A DNA stretch of 63,161 bases from positions 1-63,161 of the forward strand of contig JARGDL010000018.1 of assembly GCA_029210465.1 (NCBI GenBank). The letters run 5' to 3'. The DNA comes from Stygiobacter electus. Its GTDB lineage: Bacteria > Bacteroidota > Ignavibacteria > Ignavibacteriales > Melioribacteraceae. The translations under genes and the position numbers were made by a program. Shown here one piece after another: positions 18,742 through 28,055 of this stretch; the first letter of the stretch is position 1, and each line of letters starts with the position of its first letter. The notes beneath the pieces are model-generated. The model was not told the origin of the DNA. It ran no database searches and saw only the letters and a list, made by a program, of their open reading frames with translations.

Positions 18742-19116
18742 TTATATTTGTGAATTTTTATTTATTACTTCAATTTTAGGAATTAAATTCCAAAAATCAC
18801 TTGGTTCAAATGTTACTTTATTTTCTTTTAATTTATTAATCAGCAAAGAAATTTCATTATTCAATTTTTCTGTATTTAGGTTTTTATATTCTGGTAAATA
18901 GTTTTGAATTTTAACATAAAACTTTTCTAACTGATTTAAGCAACCTGAGTAATTACCAGAAATCAAATGAAAACTACCAACAGAAATATGTACTAAACTT
19001 TGGTAAAATTTTTTATCTGCTTTATCTGATTCAAACCACAGGTTTTCAAAAAAATCGTGAGCTTCAAAAAAATCACAATTATTAAAAAGTTCTATTCCTT
19101 GTAAAATGTATTTCAC
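18742..19116 (-). CDS. DUF309 domain protein
   Basis: Helical protein of 124 residues. The segments [19 protein letters not shown] and [21 protein letters not shown] match the DUF309 pattern, in which EAHE/D-x2-E-x-LW and FYQ-x-L-x-H-x2-GN recur. No biochemical role is established for the family. It lies upstream of the ferredoxin gene in the same transcript. Confidence 0.82.
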   Translation of the reverse strand: MKYILQGIELFNNCDFFEAHDFFENLWFESDKADKKFYQSLVHISVGSFHLISGNYSGCLNQLEKFYVKIQNYLPEYKNLNTEKLNNEISLLINKLKENKVTFEPSDFWNLIPKIEVINKNSQI

Positions 19117-19219
19117 TCTAAGTGAAATATAAATAAAAGCTGTTTAATCCCGCAACAAAAGTTTATTAATAATAAAAATTTTTTTCTATTCAAACAAAAA
19201 AGTTTGAATTTTGCAAAAA

Positions 19220-19978
19220 TTACCAACTTCCACTTGCCCCACCGCCACCGAAAGAACCACCTCCACCACTAAAACCGCCACCGCCAAAACCACCAAATCC
19301 ACCCGAAGAGCCCCAATTTCTACTACTGCTTCCCATTGAACCTAAAATTAACCAAGGCAAAACACCACTTCCGCCACCTCCTCTGCCACCTCTTCTTCCT
19401 ATAATAGAAATTATTATAAATAGAATAATTAAAAAGAAGAATGGGATACCATCACTTTTATCTTTTTTCTTTTCACCTTTGTATTCACCTTTTGAGGCAG
19501 AAATAATTGCATCAATGCCTGCATTTATACCAGCATAGTATTCGCCTTCTCTAAAATAAGGGCGAACTTCATTTCTTAAAATTGAACTTACTAATGCATC
19601 TGGTAAAGCTCCTTCCAAACCGTATCCTACTTCAATTCTCATTTTTTTATCCTCTTTAGCAACAAAAAATAAAGCACCATTGTTATTTTTTTTAGAACCA
19701 ATTTTATTCTTTGCTGCTGTTTCATAAGTAAAGGATTCAAGAGGATAACCATTTAAGGTTGAAATCATTAAAAAAACAACTTGATTTGAAGTAGAATCAT
19801 CAAATGCTTTTAATTTTGATTCCAATGTAAAGAGTTCAGTACTTGATAATGTATTTGTAAAATCATTTGCATAATTTTTTAAAGTTGGTATTTCGATTTG
19901 AGAATAAACTGAATTATTTACAATAATTGTAAACAAAGTTGAAAAAATTAATATTAAAAAAAACTCTGAACTCTTCAC
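19220..19978 (-). CDS. TPM-domain membrane protein with Gly-rich tail
   Basis: Protein of 252 residues. A signal peptide (about residues 1-26, ending near VYSQ) leads into a TPM domain (LKNYANDFTNTLSS ... GYGLEGALPDALVSSILRNEVRPYFREGEYYAGI). One membrane helix at about residues 176-194 (IPFFFLIILFIIISIIG) and a Gly/Ser-rich tail ending GGASGSW follow. The TPM domain is exported and may have phosphatase or chaperone-like functions, as in photosystem II repair. It is co-encoded with LemA 18 bases upstream, a recurrent pairing. Confidence 0.88.
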   Translation of the reverse strand: MKSSEFFLILIFSTLFTIIVNNSVYSQIEIPTLKNYANDFTNTLSSTELFTLESKLKAFDDSTSNQVVFLMISTLNGYPLESFTYETAAKNKIGSKKNNNGALFFVAKEDKKMRIEVGYGLEGALPDALVSSILRNEVRPYFREGEYYAGINAGIDAIISASKGEYKGEKKKDKSDGIPFFFLIILFIIISIIGRRGGRGGGGSGVLPWLILGSMGSSSRNWGSSGGFGGFGGGGFSGGGGSFGGGGASGSW

Positions 19979-19996
19979 TCTGAACTCTTAATTATT

Positions 19997-20602
19997 TTAG
20001 AATTGTACTTTTGGAACCTCTTCAGCCCCTTCAGCAGCTTTGAAGTATTGTTTTTCTCTGAATCCGCCAAAATTTGCAATTAACATTCCAGGAAATCTTT
20101 TAATTGCGGTATTGTATTCTTGAACTACTTGATTAAATTTTTGCCTTTCAACTGTTATTCTATTTTCAGTGCCTTCTAATTGAGCTTGTAATTGTAAAAA
20201 ATTTTCATTTGCTTTTAACTGAGGATAATTTTCGGCAACAACCATTAATCTTTGTAAGGCACCGGATAAACCATCTTGAGCTTTTTGAAAACGTGCAAAA
20301 GCTTCAGGATCATCTAATTGATCTGCTGTAATTTTAACTTGTCCTACTTTAGCACGAGCCTCGGTTACAGCTATATAAGTTTCCTTTTCAAAATTAGCAA
20401 CACCTTTTACAGTTGCAACTAAGTTTGGAATTAAATCAGCACGCCGTTGATAAACATTTTCAACTTGACTCCAAGAACTTTTAACTCCTTCATTTAATGA
20501 TACAAATGAATTGTATTTTCCTATTCCCCAACTAACGATTAAAATAGCAAAAAGAACTAGAAAGCCAATGATACTTAGAGCTATTATCCATCCTTTTTTC
20601 AT
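19997..20602 (-). CDS. lemA: LemA-family membrane protein
   Basis: Protein of 201 residues with one N-terminal membrane helix (about residues 8-30) and a long helical cytoplasmic or periplasmic domain. YNSFVSLNEGVKSSWSQVENVYQRRADLIPNLV is diagnostic of LemA, and the ENYPQLKANENFLQLQAQLEGTEN helix is intact. The biochemical role of LemA is unknown; family members sit beside TPM-domain proteins, as here. Confidence 0.93.
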   Translation of the reverse strand: MKKGWIIALSIIGFLVLFAILIVSWGIGKYNSFVSLNEGVKSSWSQVENVYQRRADLIPNLVATVKGVANFEKETYIAVTEARAKVGQVKITADQLDDPEAFARFQKAQDGLSGALQRLMVVAENYPQLKANENFLQLQAQLEGTENRITVERQKFNQVVQEYNTAIKRFPGMLIANFGGFREKQYFKAAEGAEEVPKVQF

Positions 20603-20626
20603 TTAACCTCCTCTTATTGAAATTAT

Positions 20627-21988
20627 TTAGTTTGTTAAACTTCTCATAGGTGCAGGAATTCTACCGCCACGAGATACAAAATTTTGAGAACTAATTGTAC
20701 GAACTTCCATAACCGGAGCTAAGCCTAATAATCCACCATAATCAACCATCTCTCCGACTTTTTTTCCATAAGCAGGAATAATACGAACAGCAGTTGTTTT
20801 ATCATTAATAATTCCAATTGCGGCTTCATCAGCAATAATACCAGCAATAGTAGAGGCAGGAGTATCACCCGGAATGGCAATCATATCAAGACCAACTGAG
20901 CAAACAGAAGTCATTGCTTCAAGTTTTTCCAAAGATAAATTTCCAGCTTGAACGGCACGAATCATACCCATATCTTCACTAACTGGAATGAAAGCACCGC
21001 TCATTCCACCAACAGAAGAACTTGCCATAAGTCCTGCCTTTTTAACTGAATCATTCAACATTGCTAAAGCAGCTGTCGTTCCAGGAGCTCCAACATCTTC
21101 AACGCCCATAGCTTTTAATATTTCAGCAATACTATCACCTTCTGCAGGAGTTGGTGCTAATGAAATGTCAACTATTCCAAATGGAACTCCATTTTTTTCT
21201 GCCACTTTTCTTCCAATTAATTCACCGGCACGTGTAATTTTAAAAATAGTTTTCTTTATAACTTCAGAAAGAGTTTGTAAATCTACTTTACCAGCTTCTC
21301 TTATTGCATCTAGAACAACACCTGGACCGCTAATTCCTACATTTAATACAACCTCAGGTTCTGTTACTCCATGGAAAGCTCCTGCAACAAAAGGATTATC
21401 TTCGACAGCATTGGCAAATACAACAAGTTTTGCACATCCGATTGAATCTTTTTCTTTAGTTAGTTCAGCAGTTTTTTTAATGACCTCAGACATCATGTTA
21501 ATTGCATCCATATTGATTCCAGCTTTTGTAGAACCAATATTCACACTTGAGCAAACTCTTTTAGTTTGAGAAAGAGCAAAAGGTATTGCCTTAATTAACT
21601 CTCTTTCACCGTTTGTCATTCCTTTTTGAACAAGTGCGGAAAATCCAGCTATGTAATCAATTCCAATATCTTCTGCGGCTTTGTCTAAAGTTTTTGATAT
21701 TTCAATATATTCTTCTACAGAAAGTGAATCGAATGGAATTGAAATTGGAGTAACTGAAACCCTTTTATTTGCAATGGATATTCCGAATTGAGATTCTACT
21801 TCTTTAGCATTTTTAACATGATTTTTACCATACCTTAAAATTTTGTCATAGATTTTTTCTTTTGTTATTTCAAGATTTCTATCATGGCAATCTCTTAAAC
21901 TTATTCCAAGTGTTACTGTTCGAATGTCGAAATGTTCAATTTCAGTCATTCGAATTGTTTCTAAAATTTCTGTGAATTCGTAGTTCAT
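20627..21988 (-). CDS. PFL/UPF0210 (DUF711) family protein
   Basis: Protein of 453 residues, full length for UPF0210. The N-terminal [27 protein letters not shown] is the family signature, and [27 protein letters not shown] and [17 protein letters not shown] are conserved blocks. The fold is related to pyruvate formate-lyase, but no glycyl-radical site is evident and no reaction is known. It is followed, 21 bases upstream in transcription order, by an ACT-domain protein; this pair is widely conserved in bacteria and archaea. Confidence 0.93.
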   Translation of the reverse strand: MNYEFTEILETIRMTEIEHFDIRTVTLGISLRDCHDRNLEITKEKIYDKILRYGKNHVKNAKEVESQFGISIANKRVSVTPISIPFDSLSVEEYIEISKTLDKAAEDIGIDYIAGFSALVQKGMTNGERELIKAIPFALSQTKRVCSSVNIGSTKAGINMDAINMMSEVIKKTAELTKEKDSIGCAKLVVFANAVEDNPFVAGAFHGVTEPEVVLNVGISGPGVVLDAIREAGKVDLQTLSEVIKKTIFKITRAGELIGRKVAEKNGVPFGIVDISLAPTPAEGDSIAEILKAMGVEDVGAPGTTAALAMLNDSVKKAGLMASSSVGGMSGAFIPVSEDMGMIRAVQAGNLSLEKLEAMTSVCSVGLDMIAIPGDTPASTIAGIIADEAAIGIINDKTTAVRIIPAYGKKVGEMVDYGGLLGLAPVMEVRTISSQNFVSRGGRIPAPMRSLTN

Positions 21989-22009
21989 ATTAATCCGTAT
22001 TTTGTTTAC

Positions 22010-22432
22010 TTAAATTCTATGCATGAATCTAAAAACATCTTCATGTTGAAGATAAATTTTAATGTTTAATTGTTCTGCAGTTTTTCTCATTTCTTCCTGA
22101 ATTTCTTTAAGGTCTTTTTGCGACGTTGAAATGTCAATTATCATAATTATTGTAAAAAAATCACCGATAATTCTTTGACTTAAATCCTGTATGTCGCAAT
22201 TAAAGTTTCCTAATGCAGTTGTAATTGCGGCAACTATTCCAGGTTTATTTAATCCAAATGATGTCAAAATTACTTTACCAGAATTTTCATTTGTGTGCTT
22301 CAATGGAAAATTATTAAGTGATTCAACTTTTTTCTTTACAGCCTCTTTAATTACTTCCTGAGAAACATTTGTACCAAGTTCCTCAATAGTTTCATAAGTA
22401 ATTTTTCTAATTTCATTTTCTGAAAGTTTCAC
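22010..22432 (-). CDS. ACT-domain protein (UPF0237) with N-terminal extension
   Basis: Protein of 140 residues. The ACT domain spans about residues 52-138 (KVILTSFGLNKPGIVAAITTALGNFNCDIQDLSQRIIGDFF), matching the UPF0237 family that accompanies UPF0210. The usual family length is about 90 residues; here about 48 residues with a helix-rich sequence precede the domain. ACT domains bind small ligands such as amino acids, so the protein is probably the regulatory partner of the PFL-like protein. The start overlaps the upstream TPR protein stop by four bases. Confidence 0.88.
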   Translation of the reverse strand: MKLSENEIRKITYETIEELGTNVSQEVIKEAVKKKVESLNNFPLKHTNENSGKVILTSFGLNKPGIVAAITTALGNFNCDIQDLSQRIIGDFFTIIMIIDISTSQKDLKEIQEEMRKTAEQLNIKIYLQHEDVFRFMHRI

Positions 22433-23265
22433 GGTATTAATCCTTTATATTCTTCTTGTAAAAATTTTAGTGCATTATTAGTTATTAATAAATTTTTTTG
22501 TTCAGAATATTTTTCTGCATTTTCAACATTCCCTTTGTAAAATCTCAGCCAGACTAACTCCCCAATTATAATTCCATCAAAAGCTCTGTTTTGTAAAAAA
22601 GAATTAATGGTAAAATAACCTGCAATAATGTTCCAGGCAAAAGAAAGAAGACCTGACAAATAATTACCAGCATAAATTTGTCCACTACCAGGCAAAATAT
22701 AAGAAATAACCTTTGCAAATGTTACAGAAAGTTTTTGGTTGTTAACTTTTTTTGATAGTAAATAAAGTTCTTTTCCAAAGGATGACTTTGCAAAATTAAG
22801 TTCTGCGTTTTTCCAATCATCATTAAAAATGTAAGCCCAGCCTTTCCAATAATAAATTTCATCTTTTTTATTTTGAAATGAAGAATCCTTTTCTAATTGA
22901 TGCAAAAGCTGAAAAGCATTTTGAGTTGTTTTTCTTAAAATATTTACTCTTATCATTTGAATTTTTAACTCAAAATCATCATCTATTGTTTTACAATATT
23001 TTGAAGCGTTAGAAAAATATCTAATTGCATTTTCATAAAACCCGCCATATTTGTAACACAACCCAATTTTGTAATTTGAGTCAAAGGTATATTTATTTTC
23101 ATTATCAAAAAATTGAGCTCTTTTGTATTCAGTTATTGCGTTAAAATAATTTTTATTCTCAAAAAGTTTTTCGGCTGAAGAATAAACTTCATCCACAGAT
23201 GTTTGTGCGTAAATTGGCAAGAACAGTAAATTGATTATTAAACAAAGTTTTAACTTTTTAACCAT
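22429..23265 (-). CDS. TPR-repeat exported protein with C-terminal membrane segments (paralog B)
   Basis: Protein of 278 residues. A signal peptide is present (about residues 1-20, ending YAQT), then TPR-like helices (AEKLFENKNYFNAITEYKRAQF, YKIGLCYKYGGFYENAIRYF). After residue about 185 comes a hydrophobic hairpin, YILPGSGQIYAGNYLSGLLSFAWN. The PGSGQIYAG turn followed by two membrane helices resembles DUF5683/TM2-like modules. The adjacent gene encodes a paralog with the same order. Function is unknown; an envelope scaffold or assembly role is an inference. Confidence 0.7.
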   Translation of the reverse strand: MVKKLKLCLIINLLFLPIYAQTSVDEVYSSAEKLFENKNYFNAITEYKRAQFFDNENKYTFDSNYKIGLCYKYGGFYENAIRYFSNASKYCKTIDDDFELKIQMIRVNILRKTTQNAFQLLHQLEKDSSFQNKKDEIYYWKGWAYIFNDDWKNAELNFAKSSFGKELYLLSKKVNNQKLSVTFAKVISYILPGSGQIYAGNYLSGLLSFAWNIIAGYFTINSFLQNRAFDGIIIGELVWLRFYKGNVENAEKYSEQKNLLITNNALKFLQEEYKGLIP

Positions 23266-24111
23266 CTAAAATTCTATTTGTGGTAAAAAATAATTGCTTT
23301 CACGAAAGAAATTTTTTATTTCATTTTGAATTTTGAGTTTGGAATTTTCATTATATTTTTTTGCGGAAACATATGAACCGTAAACATTTCCACCATAAAA
23401 AAATGAGGTCAAGCCAGCAAATATCCATCCACGAGTTTGATGATTGTGTTGGAAATTATTTATTGATAAATAAAGTGAAAGTGAGGTTGCAATAAATGAA
23501 ATTATTCCATCTGAAATTTCACCAGTATAAATTTTACCTGCACCTGGAATTAAAGCAGAAAAAGCTGCAGCCTGTAGTGGATTTTTTGTTGGTGGATTTT
23601 TTTTCATTTGGTAAAAAAAATAAAGTTTGGTTTGAAGCGAATCATCAAATGGTTTTAATAAAGTTTCCTGTGGTGGTAATTTTTCATTATCTAAGAAATA
23701 AGAAATTGAATTCAATCTGCTAATTTCGTTTTCATATTTCTCAGGTATATAATTTTTATTTTCTGTCAGCTTTTTGAAAAAATTAAAATCATTTTTAAGA
23801 AAATTAGATTTAAAGAAAAATAATTTTGCCTCGTTAGAAAGTGAACCAAGGAATAAAGTCTTAAAATTTTCCGAAGCTTCTTCATATCGGTTTAACTTCA
23901 AAAAAGAATTTGCAAATCTGAATCTTAAAGTATCGCTTTCAGTTTGATTAAGTATAAATTTGAATTCATCGATTGCACGTATGTAATCTTTTTCTTGATA
24001 TAAAAAGTTGGCAAATTTAATTCTGTTTTCAAGATTGTATAAATCATTATTTAGCTGAGCATTTAACTGATTAAAAATTAAAATCAAAACAAAGAGAAAT
24101 TTATATTTCAA
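23266..24111 (-). CDS. TPR-repeat exported protein with C-terminal membrane segments (paralog A)
   Basis: Protein of 281 residues with a signal peptide ending LNAQ (about residue 19) and TPR-like helices (LYQEKDYIRAIDEFKFIL, SFLKLNRYEEASENFKTLF). It then has a C-terminal hydrophobic hairpin opened by ALIPGAGKIYTGEISDGIISF, equivalent to PGSGQIYAG in the next gene. It lies 8 bases downstream of the YidD-domain gene and directly abuts paralog B, so the three form one operon. No enzyme motif is visible. Confidence 0.7.
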   Translation of the reverse strand: MKYKFLFVLILIFNQLNAQLNNDLYNLENRIKFANFLYQEKDYIRAIDEFKFILNQTESDTLRFRFANSFLKLNRYEEASENFKTLFLGSLSNEAKLFFFKSNFLKNDFNFFKKLTENKNYIPEKYENEISRLNSISYFLDNEKLPPQETLLKPFDDSLQTKLYFFYQMKKNPPTKNPLQAAAFSALIPGAGKIYTGEISDGIISFIATSLSLYLSINNFQHNHQTRGWIFAGLTSFFYGGNVYGSYVSAKKYNENSKLKIQNEIKNFFRESNYFLPQIEF

Positions 24112-24119
24112 AATTCACC

Positions 24120-24506
24120 TTAATTTTTGAATAAATAATTATCAACAGGATCTGATAATTTTCTGAATGAAATTATATTGTATTGATTTAGCGATTTAAA
24201 TGGATTCATATCGCGAGTAAATCTATCGGCAAACAATAATATTCCTGTAAAAAAATTTGTTTTGTCAACAGCTTCAACAAAAAAATTAGAGCAAGATGGA
24301 GAAAACGGGCAGTTATCTCCATCTGGTTCACTAATTATGAATGTATAAATTTTTTGTAAATGTGAAAGAAAAGAATTTGATTTATAATCCTCTTCATTGA
24401 TAAAATTAGTGCGATATTCTATTTCTTTCTCTTGCCATTTGTAAAATTCTGGCTGAGCAAAAACTGCAAATCTAAAAACAAAAATTAGAACTAATATTTT
24501 CATCAA
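24120..24506 (-). CDS. YidD-domain protein with signal peptide
   Basis: Protein of 128 residues. The core ISEPDGDNCPFSPSCSNFFVEAVDKTNFFTGILLFADRFTRD corresponds to YidD (PF01809), where C-x-F-x-P-S-C-S is diagnostic. The canonical YidD is a cytoplasmic, amphipathic membrane-associated protein beside YidC; here a cleavable-looking signal (ILVLIFVFRFAVFAQ) precedes it and YidC is not near. The gene overlaps the acyl-CoA dehydrogenase stop by four bases and leads into two TPR-membrane proteins, so a specialised envelope role is possible. Confidence 0.8.
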   Translation of the reverse strand: MMKILVLIFVFRFAVFAQPEFYKWQEKEIEYRTNFINEEDYKSNSFLSHLQKIYTFIISEPDGDNCPFSPSCSNFFVEAVDKTNFFTGILLFADRFTRDMNPFKSLNQYNIISFRKLSDPVDNYLFKN

Positions 24507-25645
24507 CTTTTTAATAATTCTCTTGCAATAACAATTTTTTGGACTTCAGAAGTACCTTCATAAATTTCTGTGATTTTAGAATCGCGTAAAAATCTTTCAA
24601 CTTGATATTCACGAACATATCCATAACCGCCATGAATTTGGACAGCATCTAAAGCAGATTCAACAGCAACTTTCGAAGCAAAAAGTTTAGCCATTGCAGC
24701 TTCTTTCACATATTTTTTACCAGCATCTTTAAGTGCAGCAGCATTCAAAGTCAATAATTTTGCAGCTTCAACTTTTGTAGCCATATCAGCCAACTTGAAT
24801 TGAATAGCTTGATGATTGGCAATTTCTGTCCCAAATGCTTTTCTTGTTTTAGCATATTCTATGGAAGCTACTAAAGATGCTTCCGCAATACCGAGTGCCT
24901 GTGCAGCTATTCCAATTCTTCCACCATTTAATGTATTCATTGCAAAGTTAAAACCTTTGCCAATTTCCCAAACTATATTTTCATCCGGTACAATACAATT
25001 ATCAAAAGAAAGAGAGCAAGTATCACTGCTTCGAATACCAAGTTTATCTTCTTTAACTCCATGTGTAAAACCAGGAGTACCTTTTTCAACAAGAAAAGTT
25101 GTAATTCCATGATGCCCTTTTTCTTTATCTGTTTGAGCCATAACTAAATAATAATCAGCATTAACACCATTTGTAATCCAATTTTTAATACCATTGATAG
25201 ACCAGCCTCCATCAACTTTGTAAGCATAAGTATGTTGCTTAGTTGCATCACTACCAGCTTCTGGTTCAGAAAGAGCAAATGCTCCAAGTTTTTCTCCACG
25301 TGCAAGTGGTTTTAAATATTTTTCTTTAATGTAGTCGCTTCCCCATTCTTCTAATCCATGGCAAACAAGAGAATTATTAACAGACATTATAACTCCAACG
25401 CTTGCATCAACTTTAGAAATTTCAATCATTGCTAAAACATAACTAATTGTATCAAGACCGGCGCCATCATATTCAGGTGACACCATCATTCCCATGAACC
25501 CAAGTTCGCCAAGTTTTTTTACTATCTCGAATGGAAATTCTGCATTTTTATCCCTTTCGGTTACAGTAGGTGCTATTTCGCTTGTGGCGAAATCTTTTGC
25601 TGTTTGTTGAATCATTAATTGTTCTTCTGTGAATTCGAATTTCAT
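24503..25645 (-). CDS. Acyl-CoA dehydrogenase
   Basis: FAD enzyme of 380 residues catalysing the first oxidation of beta-oxidation. GAFALSEPEAGSD is the FAD/substrate signature and the catalytic base is the Glu in EIYEGTSEVQ (Glu363 with this start). The GGYGYVREYQVERFLRD motif is intact. The ATG at 25645 follows a GGAG site by six bases; an in-frame TTG four codons earlier lies inside that site and is rejected. It is separate from the fad operon at 654-6071 and would supply its missing first step. Confidence 0.95.
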   Translation of the reverse strand: MKFEFTEEQLMIQQTAKDFATSEIAPTVTERDKNAEFPFEIVKKLGELGFMGMMVSPEYDGAGLDTISYVLAMIEISKVDASVGVIMSVNNSLVCHGLEEWGSDYIKEKYLKPLARGEKLGAFALSEPEAGSDATKQHTYAYKVDGGWSINGIKNWITNGVNADYYLVMAQTDKEKGHHGITTFLVEKGTPGFTHGVKEDKLGIRSSDTCSLSFDNCIVPDENIVWEIGKGFNFAMNTLNGGRIGIAAQALGIAEASLVASIEYAKTRKAFGTEIANHQAIQFKLADMATKVEAAKLLTLNAAALKDAGKKYVKEAAMAKLFASKVAVESALDAVQIHGGYGYVREYQVERFLRDSKITEIYEGTSEVQKIVIARELLKS

Positions 25646-25768
25646 TTTTTTCTCCAAAATTTTGTTTTGGTTTTTATTTTGTTTGAAAAACTAATGAATG
25701 ATTTTCCAAAAAAAAAGTAAATTAGTTATAAATATTACTTAATTAGAAAAATTGTATTTCATAATTGA

Positions 25769-25777
25769 TATATTTAC
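25769..25777 (+). promoter_or_regulatory. Possible -7 promoter element of rlmN
   Basis: TATATTTAC lies just ahead of the rlmN ATG and approximates the Bacteroidota -7 box TAnnTTTG. No Shine-Dalgarno site is present, so the transcript may be nearly leaderless. The 12-mer ATATTTACATCA that contains it recurs upstream of ygfK at 32721. Confidence 0.3.
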
Positions 25778-25780
25778 ATC

Positions 25781-26842
25781 ATGGAAAAGATTAAAAAAGA
25801 AACATTAAAAGGATTAACACTGGAAGAATTAGAAAATCTTTTCGTATCAAATGGTTACGAAAAGTTCAGAGCTTCTCAAGTTTTTAATTGGATGTACAAC
25901 CATGTTGTCTTTGATTTTGATGAAATGAAAAATCTTTCGAAAGAAACAAGAAAAAGTTTATCGGAAAGTTATAAACTGCAAACTTTAGATTTAGTTGACA
26001 TACAAAGTTCCCCTTCAACAAATACAAAGAAATATTTATTTGAAACTTACGACGGAAGAAAAATTGAGTCGGTTTTAATACCAGAAAAAGAAAGAAATAC
26101 ACTTTGCATTTCAACACAAGTCGGTTGCCCTCTCGATTGTAAATTTTGTGCAACCGGTTTAATGGGTTATAAAAGAAATTTAACTGCCGGTGAAATTGTT
26201 GACCAATATTTATTGACTGCAAAGGATGTTGGAAAAAATAAAATAACTAATATAGTTTTTATGGGAATGGGTGAGCCGCTTTTAAATTTTGAGAACACAT
26301 TAAAATCGATTGAAATATTTACTCACGAATTAACAAAAGGATTAAGCAGAACAAGAATTACAGTTTCAACTGCAGGAATAGCCAATAAAATAAAAGAATT
26401 GACTGACAAAAATTACAGAATCAAGCTTGCATTATCTTTGCATTCACCTTTTGAAGAAGTAAGAAGTAAAATTATGCCAATTAATAAAAAATATTCATTG
26501 AGTGAAAATTTAATGGCGTTGAAAGAATATGCAGTTAAATCCAGAACAAGAATTACATTTGAATACACAATGTTGAAAGGCATTAATGATAGATTAGAAG
26601 ATGCAAAAGAGCTCGCAAGAATTTGTTCAAAATTACCAAGTAAAATTAATATCATTCCTTTCAATAGTATTAAACATATGAATCCATCAGGTATTTCTGC
26701 AGAACTTGAACCAACGCCAATGATTGAAATTCACCGCTTCGCAGACCGATTAAGAAGTTATAATATTACGGTTATGATTAGAGAAACTCAAGGTGATGAT
26801 ATTGCCGCCGCTTGTGGTCAACTTGCTGTGAAATATAATTAA
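25781..26842 (+). CDS. rlmN: Dual-specificity 23S rRNA (A2503)/tRNA (A37) C2-methyltransferase
   Basis: Radical-SAM enzyme of 353 residues. The iron-sulfur cluster ligands are Cys116, Cys120 and Cys123 in CPLDCKFC (C-x3-C-x2-C), with the flanking TGLMGYKRNLT block. FMGMGEPLLNF binds SAM, and the methyl-carrying Cys345 in AACGQL is intact. The family is distinguished from Cfr by the N-terminal helical domain KFRASQVFNWMYN. It is a single gene on the plus strand. Confidence 0.96.
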   Translation: MEKIKKETLKGLTLEELENLFVSNGYEKFRASQVFNWMYNHVVFDFDEMKNLSKETRKSLSESYKLQTLDLVDIQSSPSTNTKKYLFETYDGRKIESVLIPEKERNTLCISTQVGCPLDCKFCATGLMGYKRNLTAGEIVDQYLLTAKDVGKNKITNIVFMGMGEPLLNFENTLKSIEIFTHELTKGLSRTRITVSTAGIANKIKELTDKNYRIKLALSLHSPFEEVRSKIMPINKKYSLSENLMALKEYAVKSRTRITFEYTMLKGINDRLEDAKELARICSKLPSKINIIPFNSIKHMNPSGISAELEPTPMIEIHRFADRLRSYNITVMIRETQGDDIAAACGQLAVKYN

Positions 26843-26963
26843 GGATCTTATAAATATTTTCCATTTCTATTTCTTGTCGGCAAATCTTGTTTCATATAGC
26901 ATGACTATCAATTTGATAATTGAAAATCTTTCTTTCGGTTGATAGGTTGAAAATTTGATTCTC

Positions 26964-27023
26964 TGAGTTAATCTGTGCTATATGTGGTTAGTTTCTTTAC
27001 CACAGATTTGCACAAATAACTCA
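26964..27023. repeat. Imperfect palindrome of the dispersed ACCACAGATT family
   Basis: Arms TGAGTTAATCTGTGC... and ...GCACAAATAACTCA pair imperfectly over about 25 bases around a short TAGTTTCTTT loop that is itself closed by TGTGGT/ACCACA. The element lies in the 252-base gap after rlmN. The same AATCTGTG/CACAGATT words recur at 9272-9290, 31006-31046, 31423-31465, 45113-45177 and 46045-46089. The rest of the gap (26843-26963) holds no recognisable gene. Confidence 0.65.
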
Positions 27024-27094
27024 ATTGATAACTTAAAACCCATTGATTTTGTAATTAACTTAATTTAAGTTACCATCCAACAAAGGAAATGAAA

Positions 27095-27628
27095 ATGAAA
27101 TTTTTAATTAAAATAATTTTTATTCTTTTCCTTTTTCAAATTTCTTTTTTAATTGCACAAGAAAAAGAGAAGCCGATTATTCATTCTGTTGTTATTATGC
27201 CCTTTGATGATTATCAAGAATATCCTTACAATTTAGATTACATTCGCCAATCTTTAGAAATTGGTTTTTTACAAAAAGGATTTAACGTTGTAACTAGCGA
27301 TTCAGTTTGGGAAATTATTTTAGATAGAGATTTAAGATTAACCAACTTAAACACCTCAGATGTTGAAGAGATTGCAAATGACATTAAAGTTGATTTAATT
27401 GTTTTTGGCAAAGCAACTGATTATGCAACTTATAGACAAAGTGGAATCTATTCAATGAAAATAGTTAACAAACCAATTTTGATTAAAGTATTTGACGTAA
27501 AGAAAAAAGAAATAATATTGTTTGAAAGATTAACTCTAAATCAAAATTGGGGACTTTTTGATCAATCTATTTCATACGAAAATTTTGGTTCAACAATAGC
27601 TCAACAAATTAAAAACATGGGTTATTAA
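27095..27628 (+). CDS. Exported protein with CsgG/TolB-like N-terminal motif (paralog 1)
   Basis: Protein of 177 residues using the ATG at 27095, which has AGGA seven bases ahead; another ATG two codons earlier is too close to that site. A signal peptide ends near LIAQ (about residue 22). The motif VVIMPFDDYQEYPYNLDYIRQSLEIGFLQKGFNVV followed by a helix resembles the beta-strand/helix start of CsgG- or TolB-N-like folds. No enzyme site is visible. The next gene encodes a shortened paralog, so this is a tandem duplication. Confidence 0.6.
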   Translation: MKFLIKIIFILFLFQISFLIAQEKEKPIIHSVVIMPFDDYQEYPYNLDYIRQSLEIGFLQKGFNVVTSDSVWEIILDRDLRLTNLNTSDVEEIANDIKVDLIVFGKATDYATYRQSGIYSMKIVNKPILIKVFDVKKKEIILFERLTLNQNWGLFDQSISYENFGSTIAQQIKNMGY

Positions 27629-27629
27629 A

Positions 27630-28055
27630 ATGAAATTTACATTCTCTTTATTCTTCTTTTCACTAATAATTTTGATTCAAAGTTGTACAAACTTTGTCAA
27701 AACAGAAAAGCAAAATGTTACAAGTGTAATTATTATGCCGATTATGCCAAGAGAGAATTATCCTTTTAAATTTGATCAGGACCGAAAAATTTTAGTGTGG
27801 AATTTTCAATCACGAGGGTTTAATGTGATAGAAGATGAAAAAGTTTGGAATGAAATTATTAACACAGATTTAGATTTAACCAAATTGCAAAATGCAGATA
27901 TTGTAAAAATTTCAAAACTTATTAAAGTGGGTTTGATAATTTCATCAAACGGTGAAAAAGTTTACGATTGCAACAAAAACAGTTTTATAATTGATAATAA
28001 TTCTTATCAACCAACACAGGATTTAGCACTTTATTTGAAAAGTCGCGGTTATTGA
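27630..28055 (+). CDS. Putative lipoprotein, shortened paralog 2
   Basis: Protein of 141 residues with a lipobox, LIQSC (Cys19), so it is probably a lipoprotein. TSVIIMPIMPRENYPFKFDQDRK aligns with VVIMPFDDYQEYPYNLDYIRQ of the preceding gene, and FQSRGFNVIEDEKVWNEIINTDLDLTKL matches its next segment. The C-terminal half is shorter and diverged, with the terminal LKSRGY corresponding to IKNMGY. It begins one base after its paralog's stop and its end overlaps the mocA-like gene by seven bases on the other strand. Confidence 0.6.
   Translation: MKFTFSLFFFSLIILIQSCTNFVKTEKQNVTSVIIMPIMPRENYPFKFDQDRKILVWNFQSRGFNVIEDEKVWNEIINTDLDLTKLQNADIVKISKLIKVGLIISSNGEKVYDCNKNSFIIDNNSYQPTQDLALYLKSRGY

Noticed and set aside
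20988..21569. Long plus-strand open frame opposite the PFL-like gene
   Set aside because: It lies entirely opposite a conserved gene, lacks family motifs and is the expected result of codon bias on the other strand.
26905..26945. CTATCAA / TTGATAG pair after rlmN
   Set aside because: Seven base pairs around 27 bases in AT-rich DNA is weak and no T tract follows; not called a terminator.
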